From the NCBI RefSeq assembly GCF_009856825.1, contig NZ_WVTD01000016.1:1-64000 (forward strand): a DNA stretch of 64,000 bases, given 5' to 3'. The stretch's first letter is position 1. Every line of letters starts with the position of its first letter. The notes below the pieces were generated by a model, which searched no databases, was not told the DNA's origin, and saw only the letters and a program-made list of their open reading frames with translations. Source of the stretch: Novosphingobium silvae (GTDB lineage: Bacteria > Pseudomonadota > Alphaproteobacteria > Sphingomonadales > Sphingomonadaceae). Position numbers and translations under genes: made by a program. Positions 9,091-17,821 of the stretch are shown here, in pieces.

Positions 9091-10914
9091 TTGCAGTATC
9101 TGCGTACCGGCCGCCACCTCGCTCTTGACAGTAGCGGCCGGCGCCTCGCATGCGGGGACGTGCGACGCTTAGGGACCCAGACGCTGCGATCCTTCGTTAT
9201 CCGGCAGCGCCAGCGGCTCCGGGAAAGCGAGATCGCTTTCATCCTGCTGGCGTTAGCGGCGGGTTTGGCAGCCGGGTCGGTCACCAATCTTCTGGGCTAC
9301 GCCGCCCACGCGATGCAGCGCCTTTTCTACGGGCTGAGTTCCAATCGCCTGAGTGCCCTTGGCGAAATTCACCATCCCTGGCGGCTCCTCGCACTTCCCC
9401 TGGGAGGGCTAGGCCTGGTGATGTTCAACCGATTGTTGCGCAAACGTCAGCGCGCACCGATCGACGTCGTCGAGGCGAATGCGCTGCATAGCGGACGTAT
9501 CCCCTTTCTCGACAACCTTGTGATCAGCGCGCAGACGTTGATATCCAACGGTGCGGGAGCGTCGGTGGGTCTGGAAGCGGCTTATGCGCAAATGGGGGGC
9601 GGGATCGCGTCTCAACTGGGCAAATGGTTCAAATTGCGCCGCGCCGACATGCGCACGCTGGTCGGTGCGGGGGCCGGCGCAGCCGTGGGAGCGGCGTTCG
9701 GCGCCCCATTGGCCGGCGCATTCTACGCATTCGAGATTGTCATCGGCGCCTACACGCCGGCATCGGTCGCCCCCGTCGTGGCTGCGGCGCTGGGTGCGGC
9801 ATTCGTCACCCGATTGCTGGGTATCGAGCCCTATCTGATTGCGTCGAGCGCCGACCGGGTTCTAGGCGTCGGCGACTATGCTCTTTACATCGTCCTCGGC
9901 CTTATCTGCGCCCTCGTCGGCATCGGACTGATGCGCCTGGTCACCTTCGCGGAAGGGCAGGCGCAGCGCATGAAACGATTGGTGCGGTGGAAGCCGGTGG
10001 TCGGCGGTTTGCTTTTGATGCCATTGGCGATGATCTCACCGCAGACGCTATCGTCCGGGCACGGCGCGATGCACCTCAACCTCGCGCTGCCCCCTGCCTT
10101 GCATGTGCTGCTCATCGTCCTCGTTTTGAAGATAGCGGCGTCGGCGATTTCGATCAGCTTCGGATTCCGCGGCGGACTGTTCTTCGCATCGCTTTTTCTC
10201 GGATCGCTGGTGGGGCTTATATATGCGACCGGATTGGCGATGCTGCCGTTTGGTGTTGCGCTCGATCTGAACGATGCGGCTTTGGTCGGAATGAGTGCGC
10301 TTGCCGTGACGGTAGTTGGCGGACCGATGACCTTGGCGATGCTGATGCTGGAGACGACGCACGATTTCGCGCTGATGGGCGTCGTCCTGGCCGCGTCACT
10401 TGTCTCCGGCACCTTTACGCGCGAGACGTTCGGTTATTCCTTCTCCACCTGGCGCCTGCACGTCCGCGGTTCGATAATCCGTAGCCCGCGAGATATTGGA
10501 TGGATGCTCAGCCTGACGGCGGGACGTCTGATGCGCAAGGACTGGACGAGCGTGTCTGCCGACGCTTCCGTTCAGGAGTTTCGAAACAGCATTCCTCTGG
10601 GTTCGACGGCCAAAGCCGTGCTGGTCGATAGCCAGGGACATTACGCCGGTGTGGTCGCGACCGCAAAGGCTTACGACCCTCAGCTTGATCCCGACACCCC
10701 GGTGGCCGCGTTAGCAGTCTTGACCACGAACGTGCTGACACCGACAACGGACATCCGTGCGACCCTCAAGGCGTTCGACCTTGCTGCGGCGGACGAGCTG
10801 GCGGTCGTGGACGGTGTCGGGCGGGTCGTCGGGGTAGTGACGGAACGGCACGCACGCCGGCGCTATTTCGAGGAGATCGAAGCCTCACAGCGCGCTCTGT
10901 TTGGAGAGAGCTGA
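9091..10914 (+). CDS. CLC chloride channel/antiporter with C-terminal CBS region
   Basis: A 607-residue CLC-family protein. The membrane part spans about residues 40-455 and includes GAGASVGLEAAYAQMGG, which takes the place of the GREGP gating motif, then GAGAGAAVGAAFGAPLAGAFYAFE and a late AVTVVGGPMTLAMLMLE. The cytoplasmic tail (about 485-600) looks like a CBS pair (DASVQEFRNSIP.., DIRATLKAFDL..LAVVDGVGRVVGVV), which would sense nucleotides. It differs clearly from the CLC-F gene at 3.4 kb, so the window holds two CLC subtypes. The first codon used is TTG without a clear ribosome-binding site, and the true start may be some 40 residues later near RESEIAFILLAL. Confidence 0.85.
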   Translation: MQYLRTGRHLALDSSGRRLACGDVRRLGTQTLRSFVIRQRQRLRESEIAFILLALAAGLAAGSVTNLLGYAAHAMQRLFYGLSSNRLSALGEIHHPWRLLALPLGGLGLVMFNRLLRKRQRAPIDVVEANALHSGRIPFLDNLVISAQTLISNGAGASVGLEAAYAQMGGGIASQLGKWFKLRRADMRTLVGAGAGAAVGAAFGAPLAGAFYAFEIVIGAYTPASVAPVVAAALGAAFVTRLLGIEPYLIASSADRVLGVGDYALYIVLGLICALVGIGLMRLVTFAEGQAQRMKRLVRWKPVVGGLLLMPLAMISPQTLSSGHGAMHLNLALPPALHVLLIVLVLKIAASAISISFGFRGGLFFASLFLGSLVGLIYATGLAMLPFGVALDLNDAALVGMSALAVTVVGGPMTLAMLMLETTHDFALMGVVLAASLVSGTFTRETFGYSFSTWRLHVRGSIIRSPRDIGWMLSLTAGRLMRKDWTSVSADASVQEFRNSIPLGSTAKAVLVDSQGHYAGVVATAKAYDPQLDPDTPVAALAVLTTNVLTPTTDIRATLKAFDLAAADELAVVDGVGRVVGVVTERHARRRYFEEIEASQRALFGES

Positions 10915-11447
10915 CGGGCCGGTAGATTACGAGTCTTGCTCGCGGCGGCAGTCGGGGCACCGTCGATGAAATGAGCAGTCCGCGTTTCTGGCGTTACAGA
11001 ACCAGGGCGTGGCCAATGCCTTGCGGAGGTATCTGAATATTTGTCGAAACATGGTCACCCTTCCGCGGCTCGATTGGACCTTTGTTCGCACCTCCGCCTA
11101 CGCTCGCGTAGCGGGTGCCTGGAAGTTCCCGCGCCAGCACGAGCGCCGGCTATTTGAACACCAGGGCGGAGCGCCTACCCTTAAAAACCAGCGATCTCAA
11201 CCCGAAAACCCGGGTTCCGTTAGGGACCCGCGATATCCTGAGTATGCGGCTCGACGGTGTGAATGGCAGGTATCAGAGCTTCATACTGGCGCACCGCGCC
11301 AGCTTCGAAGTAGAGATCGATGAGAGGCCGTCGGTCCTCGGCCGACGCTGAAGGCGCTTGGATGAACCGTCAAACCTTGGTCGATAAAGGCGTAGCCAAG
11401 CCTCATAAAGGGCGCTTGTTTGCCGCCGGCAGCTGGGAGAACTAACC
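10915..11447. other. Intergenic stretch, no gene supported
   Basis: About 530 bases between the CLC gene and a small hypothetical gene. Two short overlapping frames exist on the plus strand around 11009-11351, but they lack family similarity and good starts. No tRNA, terminator with a clear U-tract or repeat was recognised. Confidence 0.5.
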
Positions 11448-11759
11448 GTGAAGGCAAGATCGGGAAAAGAGAAGATGCACGATGACCTCACCAACGTGGG
11501 CCTGCGCGCGCAGGCCACTGCGGTCGGCGTCGTCCAGCTTTGTCGCGAACTGCACGGTGCTGGCCTGCTCACAGACGACGCCATTGGCCGCATCAAGGCC
11601 TCTATCGCTGATGAGCTCGAGGTCAATGCGCCGAGGTCGATGACCGTCCAGCAGTACCGTCACGACGTCCATGCACGTCTGGACCGATTGTTCGACGGCG
11701 AAGCGAAGGTAGGTGACGCTCAGGGGCTGCGTTTTGCTTCTGGTGAAGAAAGCCCATAG
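11448..11759 (+). CDS. Hypothetical protein (103 residues)
   Basis: Soluble, probably helical protein with many charged residues (MHDDLTNVGLRAQATAVGVVQ, then IKASIADELEVN and HDVHARLDRLFDGEA). The start ATG lies close behind an ATG-less GAGAACTAACC leader with no strong ribosome-binding site. No family recognised. It stands about 185 bases upstream of the KaiC-like gene on the same strand, which leaves a functional link possible but unsupported. Confidence 0.45.
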   Translation: MKARSGKEKMHDDLTNVGLRAQATAVGVVQLCRELHGAGLLTDDAIGRIKASIADELEVNAPRSMTVQQYRHDVHARLDRLFDGEAKVGDAQGLRFASGEESP

Positions 11760-11943
11760 GGTCCCGGCCAAACAACCGCGGGAGGCGGGAGGAAGCCCAT
11801 GCGCCTCGCGATGCGTATTGCAAAGGTGGGCCCTCCATCCAGCTCGGCTGCGTAATCTGATGCGAATGCCGTGTTTTTGGGCTTCCCCATCGTACGCGCC
11901 GCGATATGACGTGCGCGGATCAGATTAAAGCGTTCAGGCAGGA

Positions 11944-13386
11944 GTGTTGGCAGTGGAGGAGTTCTCGCGGATTGCGAGCGGGATCAAGGGTCTTGACCAG
12001 ATCCTCGATGGGGGGCTCATCAAAGGTGCGTCGTACATTGTCCAGGGCCGTCCCGGTGCCGGCAAGACCATCCTGTCGAACCAGATCGCGTTCCATCATG
12101 CGGCGGGCGGCGGCAGCGTGCTGTTCGTCACGCTTCTGTCGGAAAGCCATGATCGGCTGTTTCAGGCATTGGGGACGCTGGACTTCTTCAACGCGCAGCG
12201 GCTCGGGAATGACATATCGTACGTGAGCGTGTTCCAGACCATGCGCGAGGAAGGCCTCGATGCGGTGGTCCAGCTGCTTCGCCGGGAAACCAAGCGTCGT
12301 AAAGCCACGTTGCTGGTTTTCGACGGCCTCTTGAACGCGCGCGACCGCGCCGACACCGATTTCGACGTCAAGACGTTCGTGGCCGAAGTGCAGGGACAGG
12401 CCGCATTCGTGGGCTGCACGGTGCTGTTCCTGACGAGTGCCAGTCTGGAGGAAACCAGCCCCGAGCACACGATGGTCGATGGCGTCATCGAGATGGGCGA
12501 TATGCTGGCGGGCGTCAGGACAGTCCGCCAGCTGCAGGTGCGCAAGTCCCGCGGCAGCAAGGCCCTGGGGGGCCTGCACAAGTTTGAAATCGATCGACGC
12601 GGAATCACTGTCTACCCCAGGATCGAGACGGTGTTTGCCGAGGCGCCGGAAGCCTGTGAGTTGCCCTCCGCACGAATGAGCACCGGCCTGCTGCTTCTCG
12701 ACGATCTGATGGAAGGAGGGCTTCCTGCGGGGTCGATCACGCTGGTTGCGGGCCCGACAGGTAGTGGCAAGACGACGCTGGGTCTGCATTTCCTCGCTCG
12801 CGGGACGGCTGATGAACCTGCTCTTCATTTCGGTTTCTTCGAAAATGAAAAGCGGCTCCGAACCAAGGCAGCCAGTCTGGGTATTGCGCTGCCGGAGCCC
12901 GACAGCTCCAGTCTGACCATACGCAACCGGGCACTCGGGGAACAATTGATCGACCGCCTTGCGCACGAGTTGATCGACGAGGTCCAGGAGCGGCAAGTGA
13001 AGCGGCTCTTCATCGACGGCCTCGGGGGGTTTGAGCGGGCTGCGGTCCATCGCGACAGATTGCTCGAATTTTTTGCAACCCTCACGAACAAACTTCGTTC
13101 GCTAGGGGTTACGACAATGGCGACATGGGAAACCCGGGAGATTCTCGCGCCAGAAGTGCATGCCCCGTTCGGGCAAGTGTCTGCAGTGCTCGATAACCTT
13201 GTTCTCCTGCGACAATTTGAAGAGAACCATGAATTACGGCGCTCCATCTCGATCCAGAAAATGCGCGAAAGCGTGTTCGATTTCGCGCCGCGGCAATACG
13301 CCTTCGCCCAGGACGGATTTAAGATTGACGAGGGGCAGAGGGTGAACGCTAAGGGATCCGCCGCTTCCGCCACAGCCGCCAGTTAG
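11944..13386 (+). CDS. KaiC-like double-domain RecA-fold ATPase
   Basis: Cytosolic 480-residue protein with two KaiC domains in tandem. The first has Walker A GRPGAGKT (about residues 35-42) and a strand ending LLVFDGLLNARDR. The second has Walker A GPTGSGKT (270-277) and RLFIDGLGGFERAA. Each is preceded by the family's G-x-x-x-LDxxLxGG type lead-in. KaiC-like proteins outside cyanobacteria act in signalling or stress timing, often with a histidine kinase and response regulator. Here only a single-domain response regulator follows, 35 bases downstream. No kaiA, kaiB or kinase gene is in the window. The start is GTG or the GTG three codons later, behind AGGAG. Confidence 0.88.
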   Translation: MLAVEEFSRIASGIKGLDQILDGGLIKGASYIVQGRPGAGKTILSNQIAFHHAAGGGSVLFVTLLSESHDRLFQALGTLDFFNAQRLGNDISYVSVFQTMREEGLDAVVQLLRRETKRRKATLLVFDGLLNARDRADTDFDVKTFVAEVQGQAAFVGCTVLFLTSASLEETSPEHTMVDGVIEMGDMLAGVRTVRQLQVRKSRGSKALGGLHKFEIDRRGITVYPRIETVFAEAPEACELPSARMSTGLLLLDDLMEGGLPAGSITLVAGPTGSGKTTLGLHFLARGTADEPALHFGFFENEKRLRTKAASLGIALPEPDSSSLTIRNRALGEQLIDRLAHELIDEVQERQVKRLFIDGLGGFERAAVHRDRLLEFFATLTNKLRSLGVTTMATWETREILAPEVHAPFGQVSAVLDNLVLLRQFEENHELRRSISIQKMRESVFDFAPRQYAFAQDGFKIDEGQRVNAKGSAASATAAS

Positions 13387-13421
13387 GCCGCCATGATAGC
13401 GCTGGGCAGAGGCACACAATC

Positions 13422-13781
13422 ATGGCACTGATAGTCGTTGCGGATGATGAATTTCTGTTGGCGGCCATGCTCGCCGACATCCTTGAGGATGAAGGGCACG
13501 AGACGACTTTGGCGTCCCACGGCCACGAGGCTTTGGAACGAATCCGCACGCGCCGTCCGGCTTTACTGATTACGGATTTCATGATGCCTATCATGACCGG
13601 CCTTGAGCTCGCGCAGGCGATCAAGGCCGACCAGGAGATTTCGGACATCCCCATCATTCTGGTCAGCGGAGCGCAAGGCGACATCGCTAGGCAGCATGGA
13701 GACCTGTTCGCTGAAGTTCTGGACAAGCCCTACCGGCACGCCGACCTGATTGCAGCCGTTGAACGGCTGCTTCCCGGATAG
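13422..13781 (+). CDS. Single-domain (CheY-like) response regulator
   Basis: A 119-residue receiver domain with nothing attached. Conserved residues are visible in order: the acidic pair in VVADDEF (residues 8-9), the phospho-acceptor Asp in LLITDFMMP (near 52), the Ser in ILVSGA and the Lys in LDKPYRHADL. Lacking an output domain, it probably works by protein contact, most simply with the KaiC-like ATPase encoded just upstream on the same strand. The cognate kinase is not in the window. Confidence 0.92.
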   Translation: MALIVVADDEFLLAAMLADILEDEGHETTLASHGHEALERIRTRRPALLITDFMMPIMTGLELAQAIKADQEISDIPIILVSGAQGDIARQHGDLFAEVLDKPYRHADLIAAVERLLPG

Positions 13782-13874
13782 GCTTTGCCGGTGCATGCGC
13801 TGCCAGCATGCCTTGGGCCATTCTAACAGGTTATTGATGTCGTTTCATAAAATCCGCGTACTGCGCGCTCATCC

Positions 13875-14975
13875 TCAACGTTTCAATGCAGCGGTTACGC
13901 CGCGTGACGGGCGCATTGGTAGCGCCGCATCGTAGGCGATCACGGCCCGGACAACGTTTTGCATGACGACCATCCTCGACCAGATCGGCGCCGCAGTTCG
14001 ACGGATCATGACGGCGACCGCGTATGACCGGCCCCCTGGAGAGGTGAGTATGCCGATATCATTATAGCCCGTTTGCGTCGCGCCGATTTCCTGTCCTGTA
14101 CCTGTTTTGTGCGCGAGCGACCAACCAGGTGCGAGACCTCCCTTCAGTCGCTGCGGTCCGGTCCTTGTATGGGACATGGTGCCCAGTAGCCGCGCTGTCG
14201 ACGACGCTGAAATGAGTTCCCCTCGTTGTAAGCGAGCCAGAGCGTTCACGACGGCAACCGGCTGCGCGCCGTCGACGGGATCGGCGACATAGGCGTCGAA
14301 CGCCGCACGGCGCCGCGCGAGCGGAACCTGAGCTCGGGCGCGAAAGAATGCGTCGCCGAGAGAGTATTCCTGGTGCCAGGTCAGGCCGGCGATGCGGCTC
14401 TGCATCAGTCGCTCGCCCGGGCCGAACCGAACACCGGCTATGTTGTTGGCATCAATGAACGCTCGCACCGACCCGGGCCCGCCGATTGCCCGCAATATGA
14501 AGTCATTACAGGTGTTGTCGCTCTGCTGCAGTGCACGGCTCATAAGGGCACCAAGAGTGGTGCGGTATCGCCCGGCGGTGCGGATCTCATTCGCTATAGG
14601 CTGATGAAAGAGGGTCAGGTCTGATGGTGTCAGCACAACGGGCGTGTCCAGCTTTATTCTGCCACGGTCAGCTGCGTCGAGTGCAGCAAGCGCTACCCAA
14701 AACTTGCTCACGCTCTGCTGCGGAAAGAAGGTGCGACCGTCAAATTCGGCGACTGCGCCCGTCTGCACGTCCTCGACCGCAATGCCGATGTCACCGTCAA
14801 AGCCTTGTCCCAGAGCGGTGATCTGTTGTCCCAGCGCAGCCGATGCATCGGAACTGAGAAGCGGCGGCTGCGCGTATGTCCTATCGACTTTCGCGGCGCC
14901 CCGGGAGCAGGCCGTCTGGGCCACCACCAAACTGGCTCCCACTACCAACAGGAGAGCCTGCTTTCCAGTCCGCAT
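13875..14975 (-). CDS. Class A beta-lactamase-like serine hydrolase
   Basis: Exported protein with a signal sequence after MRTGKQALLLVVGASLVVAQ; the following TACSRG could be a lipobox. Penicillin-binding-fold motifs are present in order: the nucleophile in SVSK, then SDN in QQSDNTCNDF, then KTG in AHKTGTGQEIG. The omega loop does not show the usual ExxLN; a Glu in GPGERLMQ is the nearest candidate. Beta-lactam hydrolysis is therefore likely but not certain. The ATG at 14975 lacks a good ribosome-binding site. A TTG at 14999, five bases behind GAGGGGG, is an attractive alternative start that would add eight residues. Confidence 0.8.
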   Translation of the reverse strand: MRTGKQALLLVVGASLVVAQTACSRGAAKVDRTYAQPPLLSSDASAALGQQITALGQGFDGDIGIAVEDVQTGAVAEFDGRTFFPQQSVSKFWVALAALDAADRGRIKLDTPVVLTPSDLTLFHQPIANEIRTAGRYRTTLGALMSRALQQSDNTCNDFILRAIGGPGSVRAFIDANNIAGVRFGPGERLMQSRIAGLTWHQEYSLGDAFFRARAQVPLARRRAAFDAYVADPVDGAQPVAVVNALARLQRGELISASSTARLLGTMSHTRTGPQRLKGGLAPGWSLAHKTGTGQEIGATQTGYNDIGILTSPGGRSYAVAVMIRRTAAPIWSRMVVMQNVVRAVIAYDAALPMRPSRGVTAALKR

Positions 14976-14999
14976 AGCGGGCAGGTTTCCGTTCTTCAA

Positions 15000-16327
15000 G
15001 CATTCCCCCTCTGAAATCGGTGTCTTGAGTGGCCTGTCTGAAGGGCGCGAAAACGTCATGTAATTCCTTGGAAAAAATCGACAGACGGGACGCCATCCGG
15101 GACACGTTGAAGCCGTTTGCGATAAAGCTGCCGCGGCCCCTCTACGCAGCATCCCTATTGGCAGTACCGATTATGAATTTTGTGTGGAGGCGCTATGCAC
15201 AGCGCACCGGCCCGCCGATATTTACAAGGACGGCGGCCAAATTCACCCTCTATAACGCGGCAATCCCTAGCCCGGGACGCGCGGCCGTAAGTGCGATCCG
15301 CCGGTAGATCCCGGTCACACCCTGGCGCGTGCAGGGCGTAGTGCCGATGGTGAAGGTAATACGCAGGAGCGCCCCGTTTTCATCGGTCTCACCCCAGAGG
15401 GCATCGGCGATTTCCTTGGCACGCTCGCAGCGGCGATCGACCCCGCCCCTGCGAAACAATACCCTTCACTGATCGCGCTTACCAAGCGCCAGACGGCGAT
15501 CCGCCGCATGGTGTCAGCCGACATCAGGCCGAGGCGCGGCAGGTTGATGAATTCCTCGATTGCGCGGATCGTCTCGTACCATCTCGAGAAGGCCGATTGC
15601 TGATCGGATTTCGCCAGCGCCGCGTGCAACCCGGCGCTGTGCTGGCTGATCTGTTCCCGGATCAACGCGCGCGCGTCGTCGCCGACAAGACGATCGACTG
15701 ACTTCTATGCAGTCATCGCCCCGCCCCCGACATGGGGTCGGTTCCGGCTGAGGGCGGACTGACACCCTAAGCACTGGCGTCCTTGGGCCAAAGGTACTCG
15801 CCGGTGAGCAGGGTGTGTGCCCATCCGAGCGGCGAAATGTGAGCGAGAAGGTGGGCGGGCGTATCGAGTCCTTTCCGGCGTCGGACGTCGACGGCATCGC
15901 CAAGGTGCAAGGTGTTCCAGTAACCGCCTGACTGCAGAGTTCGTCGCTGCTGGATTGATCCGACTCATTCGAAGGTGAGCGCTACTTCGCCAATCGCCCC
16001 TATCACGTCGTGCAGACGCCTGAAGAAGACACCGGTCAAGCCGGCTACATCTTTACAACGCAGGTCGCCTACCGACCAACGTTAGTCGTTCGCGGGCCCA
16101 GAAAGGCCGATGATGCCGAAAGCTGCCGGTCATTTGCGTGACCTCATGTTCAGATTCCAGCTCGTTCCTTGATAGCTCGGCGAACGCTGCAATCCTGCGA
16201 TCTCGGGTTTGCTACCGGCTACATTGACGATGCTGGGGATCAACGTTTAATGGTAGCGATCTCGCGTGGCCTTCTCGAGGATGGGGTCAAGGAGTGATAC
16301 CGAGCGCGGGCAGCACCAGCACGTCGA
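15000..16327. other. Decayed intergenic region with gene fragments
   Basis: About 1.3 kb without an intact recognisable gene. On the minus strand a frame at 15315-15665 encodes protein-like sequence (FSRWYETIRAIEEFINLPRL, then SADTMRRIAVWRLVSAISEG) but has no recognised family and its C-terminal third looks random. On the plus strand 15959-16141 encodes EGERYFANRPYHVVQTPEED and more before a stop, without a start codon. Both look like remnants of once-functional genes. No RNA gene was recognised. Confidence 0.45.
15959..16141 (+). pseudogene. Unidentified 3' gene fragment
   Basis: Sixty codons open from just after a stop to TGA, with protein-like composition (RYFANRPYHVVQTPEE, GYIFTTQVAYRPTLVVRGPRK) and no start codon. 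This suggests the end of a gene whose front is lost. An upstream stretch in another frame (about 15800-15935, EKVGGRIESFPASDVDG) may be the same gene after a frameshift. The family is not recognised. Confidence 0.3.
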
Positions 16328-16503
16328 TCATCCCGACATGCTTGGTGCCAGTTCCGCCAGCGTCAGGTCGCCACGGATCGCCTCGACCGCCACCTTCGCC
16401 TTGAAATCCGCGCTGTAGCGCTTCCTCGTCGTGGTCATTCACGTACCAATCCTTCAGGTCGGGAGTAGCATAACACCCTGCCCAGAAAACCGGGACCACC
16501 TCA
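16328..16503 (-). mobile_element. IS3-family insertion sequence remnant (start of orfA and one end)
   Basis: Minus-strand ATG at 16438 starts MTTTRKRYSADFKAKVAVEA, the typical N-terminus of an IS3-family OrfA (helix-turn-helix protein), and continues IRGDLTLAELAPS before a premature TGA at 16328. In a normal OrfA the line continues ..LAxKHGVHPTMI; KHVG appears in another frame just after, so a frameshift and truncation are visible. Upstream, GGTGGTCCCGGTTTTCTGG near 16480-16500 resembles the terminal inverted repeat of such elements. orfB and the second end are missing, so the copy is dead. Confidence 0.72.
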
Positions 16504-16618
16504 CTCAGCGGGTGGCAGATCAATGGGCCGCCTTCCTTGAATACAGCTTGAGCGAACTTCCGTCGGTCTGGTGCGAAATTTTTCGCAAAGATCGCGAAAC
16601 ACGCCTTCAACGCCCGGC

Positions 16619-16638
16619 TGCACAAACTGTTACAAGGA
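16619..16638 (+). promoter_or_regulatory. Putative response-regulator box, copy 1 (degenerate left half)
   Basis: TGCACAAACT followed directly by GTTACAAGGA, two 10-bp units in the same layout as the boxes at 19191 and 20735. The left unit is degenerate. It lies about 80 bases before the EF-hand gene. Tandem direct repeats of about one helical turn are typical of OmpR-family binding sites. Assignment to the regulator encoded at 17097 is inferred. Confidence 0.5.
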
Positions 16639-16719
16639 CGAACATTCGTGCCCAATGCGCAGTGAACCGCGCGGCTATTGGATACTCAGCTCGATTACGG
16701 GCTCATCTGGAGTGACACG

Positions 16720-16977
16720 ATGAAACTGAAACTGACATTGCTGATACTGGGAGCGAGCCTGCCGTTCGCCGCCGCCCATGCGCAGGACCCCGCTGCAGCC
16801 GACAAGGCTCGCGACGCCTTCATGAAGGTCGACACCAACTCCGACGGCGCCCTCGACCTCGCGGAATGGAAGGCCGCCGGACGACGCGAGCGGGGCTTCA
16901 CGATGATCGACGCCAACAAGGACGGCAAGGTCACGCCCGAGGAACTGCGCGCCGCCATGGCCAAGTACGGCAAATAA
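16720..16977 (+). CDS. Exported EF-hand protein
   Basis: An 85-residue protein with a clean signal peptide (MKLKLTLLILGASLPFAAAHA) and two EF-hand calcium loops: DTNSDGALDLAEW and DANKDGKVTPEEL, both with acidic residues at positions 1, 3, 5 and 12. It should bind Ca2+ in the periplasm. The ATG chosen starts the signal peptide; 14 codons upstream in frame lack similarity. A putative operator copy lies upstream and a two-component system follows, so it may be part of that regulon and could help signal perception, which is inference. Confidence 0.85.
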   Translation: MKLKLTLLILGASLPFAAAHAQDPAAADKARDAFMKVDTNSDGALDLAEWKAAGRRERGFTMIDANKDGKVTPEELRAAMAKYGK

Positions 16978-17005
16978 GCCCACGTGCCACCCGCCACCGA
17001 GATGC

Positions 17006-17042
17006 AGAGCATGATCCGGTTGAACCGACCGGATCATGCTCT
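17006..17042. repeat. Perfect 15-bp stem hairpin between EF-hand and regulator genes
   Basis: AGAGCATGATCCGGT, seven loop bases, then its exact complement. There is no U-tract after it, so it is not a canonical intrinsic terminator. It could be a dispersed palindromic element of the kind common in alphaproteobacterial genomes, or it could limit read-through from the EF-hand gene into the regulator operon. Confidence 0.7.
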
Positions 17043-17096
17043 AGCATGAAGGACTTACGACGCCGGCTCGGCTGAACTCCACAAGGTCAGGACCCC

Positions 17097-17819
17097 ATGG
17101 AATCCGAAGGAACGATCGCCATCATCGAGGACGACGTCGCCATTCGCGACCTGGTCGCCGAAGTCCTCAGGGCCAACGGCTTCGTGGTGGAAGGCTATGG
17201 CGATGCCGCCGCCTTCTTCCGCCAGGCGGACGTGCCCTCGCTCGACTGCCTGATCCTCGACCTGATGCTGCCGGGCGAAAGCGGGCTTTCGATCTGCCAG
17301 ACGCTGCGCGTCAAGGTTCCGCAGTTGCCGATCCTGATGGTCACTGCCAAGGGCGACGACATCGACCGCATCATCGGCCTCGAATGCGGTGCCGACGATT
17401 ACCTGCCCAAGCCTTTCAACTCGCGCGAACTGCTGGCGCGCTTGCGCGCGATCCTGCGCCGGACCAAGGCGCCCGGGCAGGCGGTCGAGAGCCCCGGGGC
17501 GGAGCTCTATCGCTTCGCCGGCTGGACTCTCGCCGTGGATTCGCGCGACCTGATCGACCCGGACGGTCGCCCCGTCACGCTCAGCACAGGCGAGTTCGAC
17601 CTGCTCCATGCGCTCGTGATGCATCCCCGCCGCGTGCTGAGCCGCGACCTGCTGCTCGACATGACGCGCGGTCGCATGGCGACACCCTACGACCGGGCGA
17701 TCGACGTGCAGCTCAGCCGGTTGCGCCGCAAGTTGGGTGACGATCCGCGCGAACCCGTGATGATCCGCACCGTGCGTGGCGACGGCTATCTGTTCGCGCC
17801 CAGCGTGCTGAAGATCTGA
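17097..17819 (+). CDS. OmpR/PhoB-family response regulator
   Basis: A 240-residue DNA-binding regulator. The N-terminal receiver domain (about 1-120) shows the acidic pair in IIEDDVAIRD, the phospho-Asp in LILDLMLPGESG, the Thr in MVTAKG and the Lys in LPKPFNSREL. The C-terminal winged helix (about 140-238) has the LSTGEFDLLHALV, DRAIDVQLSRLRRKLGDD and IRTVRGDGYLF blocks. The kinase gene starts two bases after its stop, so the two are co-translated. Its likely operators are the tandem GTTACAnnnn boxes before the EF-hand, RcnB-like and RND genes. Confidence 0.95.
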   Translation: MESEGTIAIIEDDVAIRDLVAEVLRANGFVVEGYGDAAAFFRQADVPSLDCLILDLMLPGESGLSICQTLRVKVPQLPILMVTAKGDDIDRIIGLECGADDYLPKPFNSRELLARLRAILRRTKAPGQAVESPGAELYRFAGWTLAVDSRDLIDPDGRPVTLSTGEFDLLHALVMHPRRVLSRDLLLDMTRGRMATPYDRAIDVQLSRLRRKLGDDPREPVMIRTVRGDGYLFAPSVLKI

Positions 17820-17821
17820 CG

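Noticed and set aside
11009..11351. Two overlapping short plus-strand frames before the small hypothetical gene
   Set aside because: Neither has a recognisable domain or start signal, and composition does not favour either.
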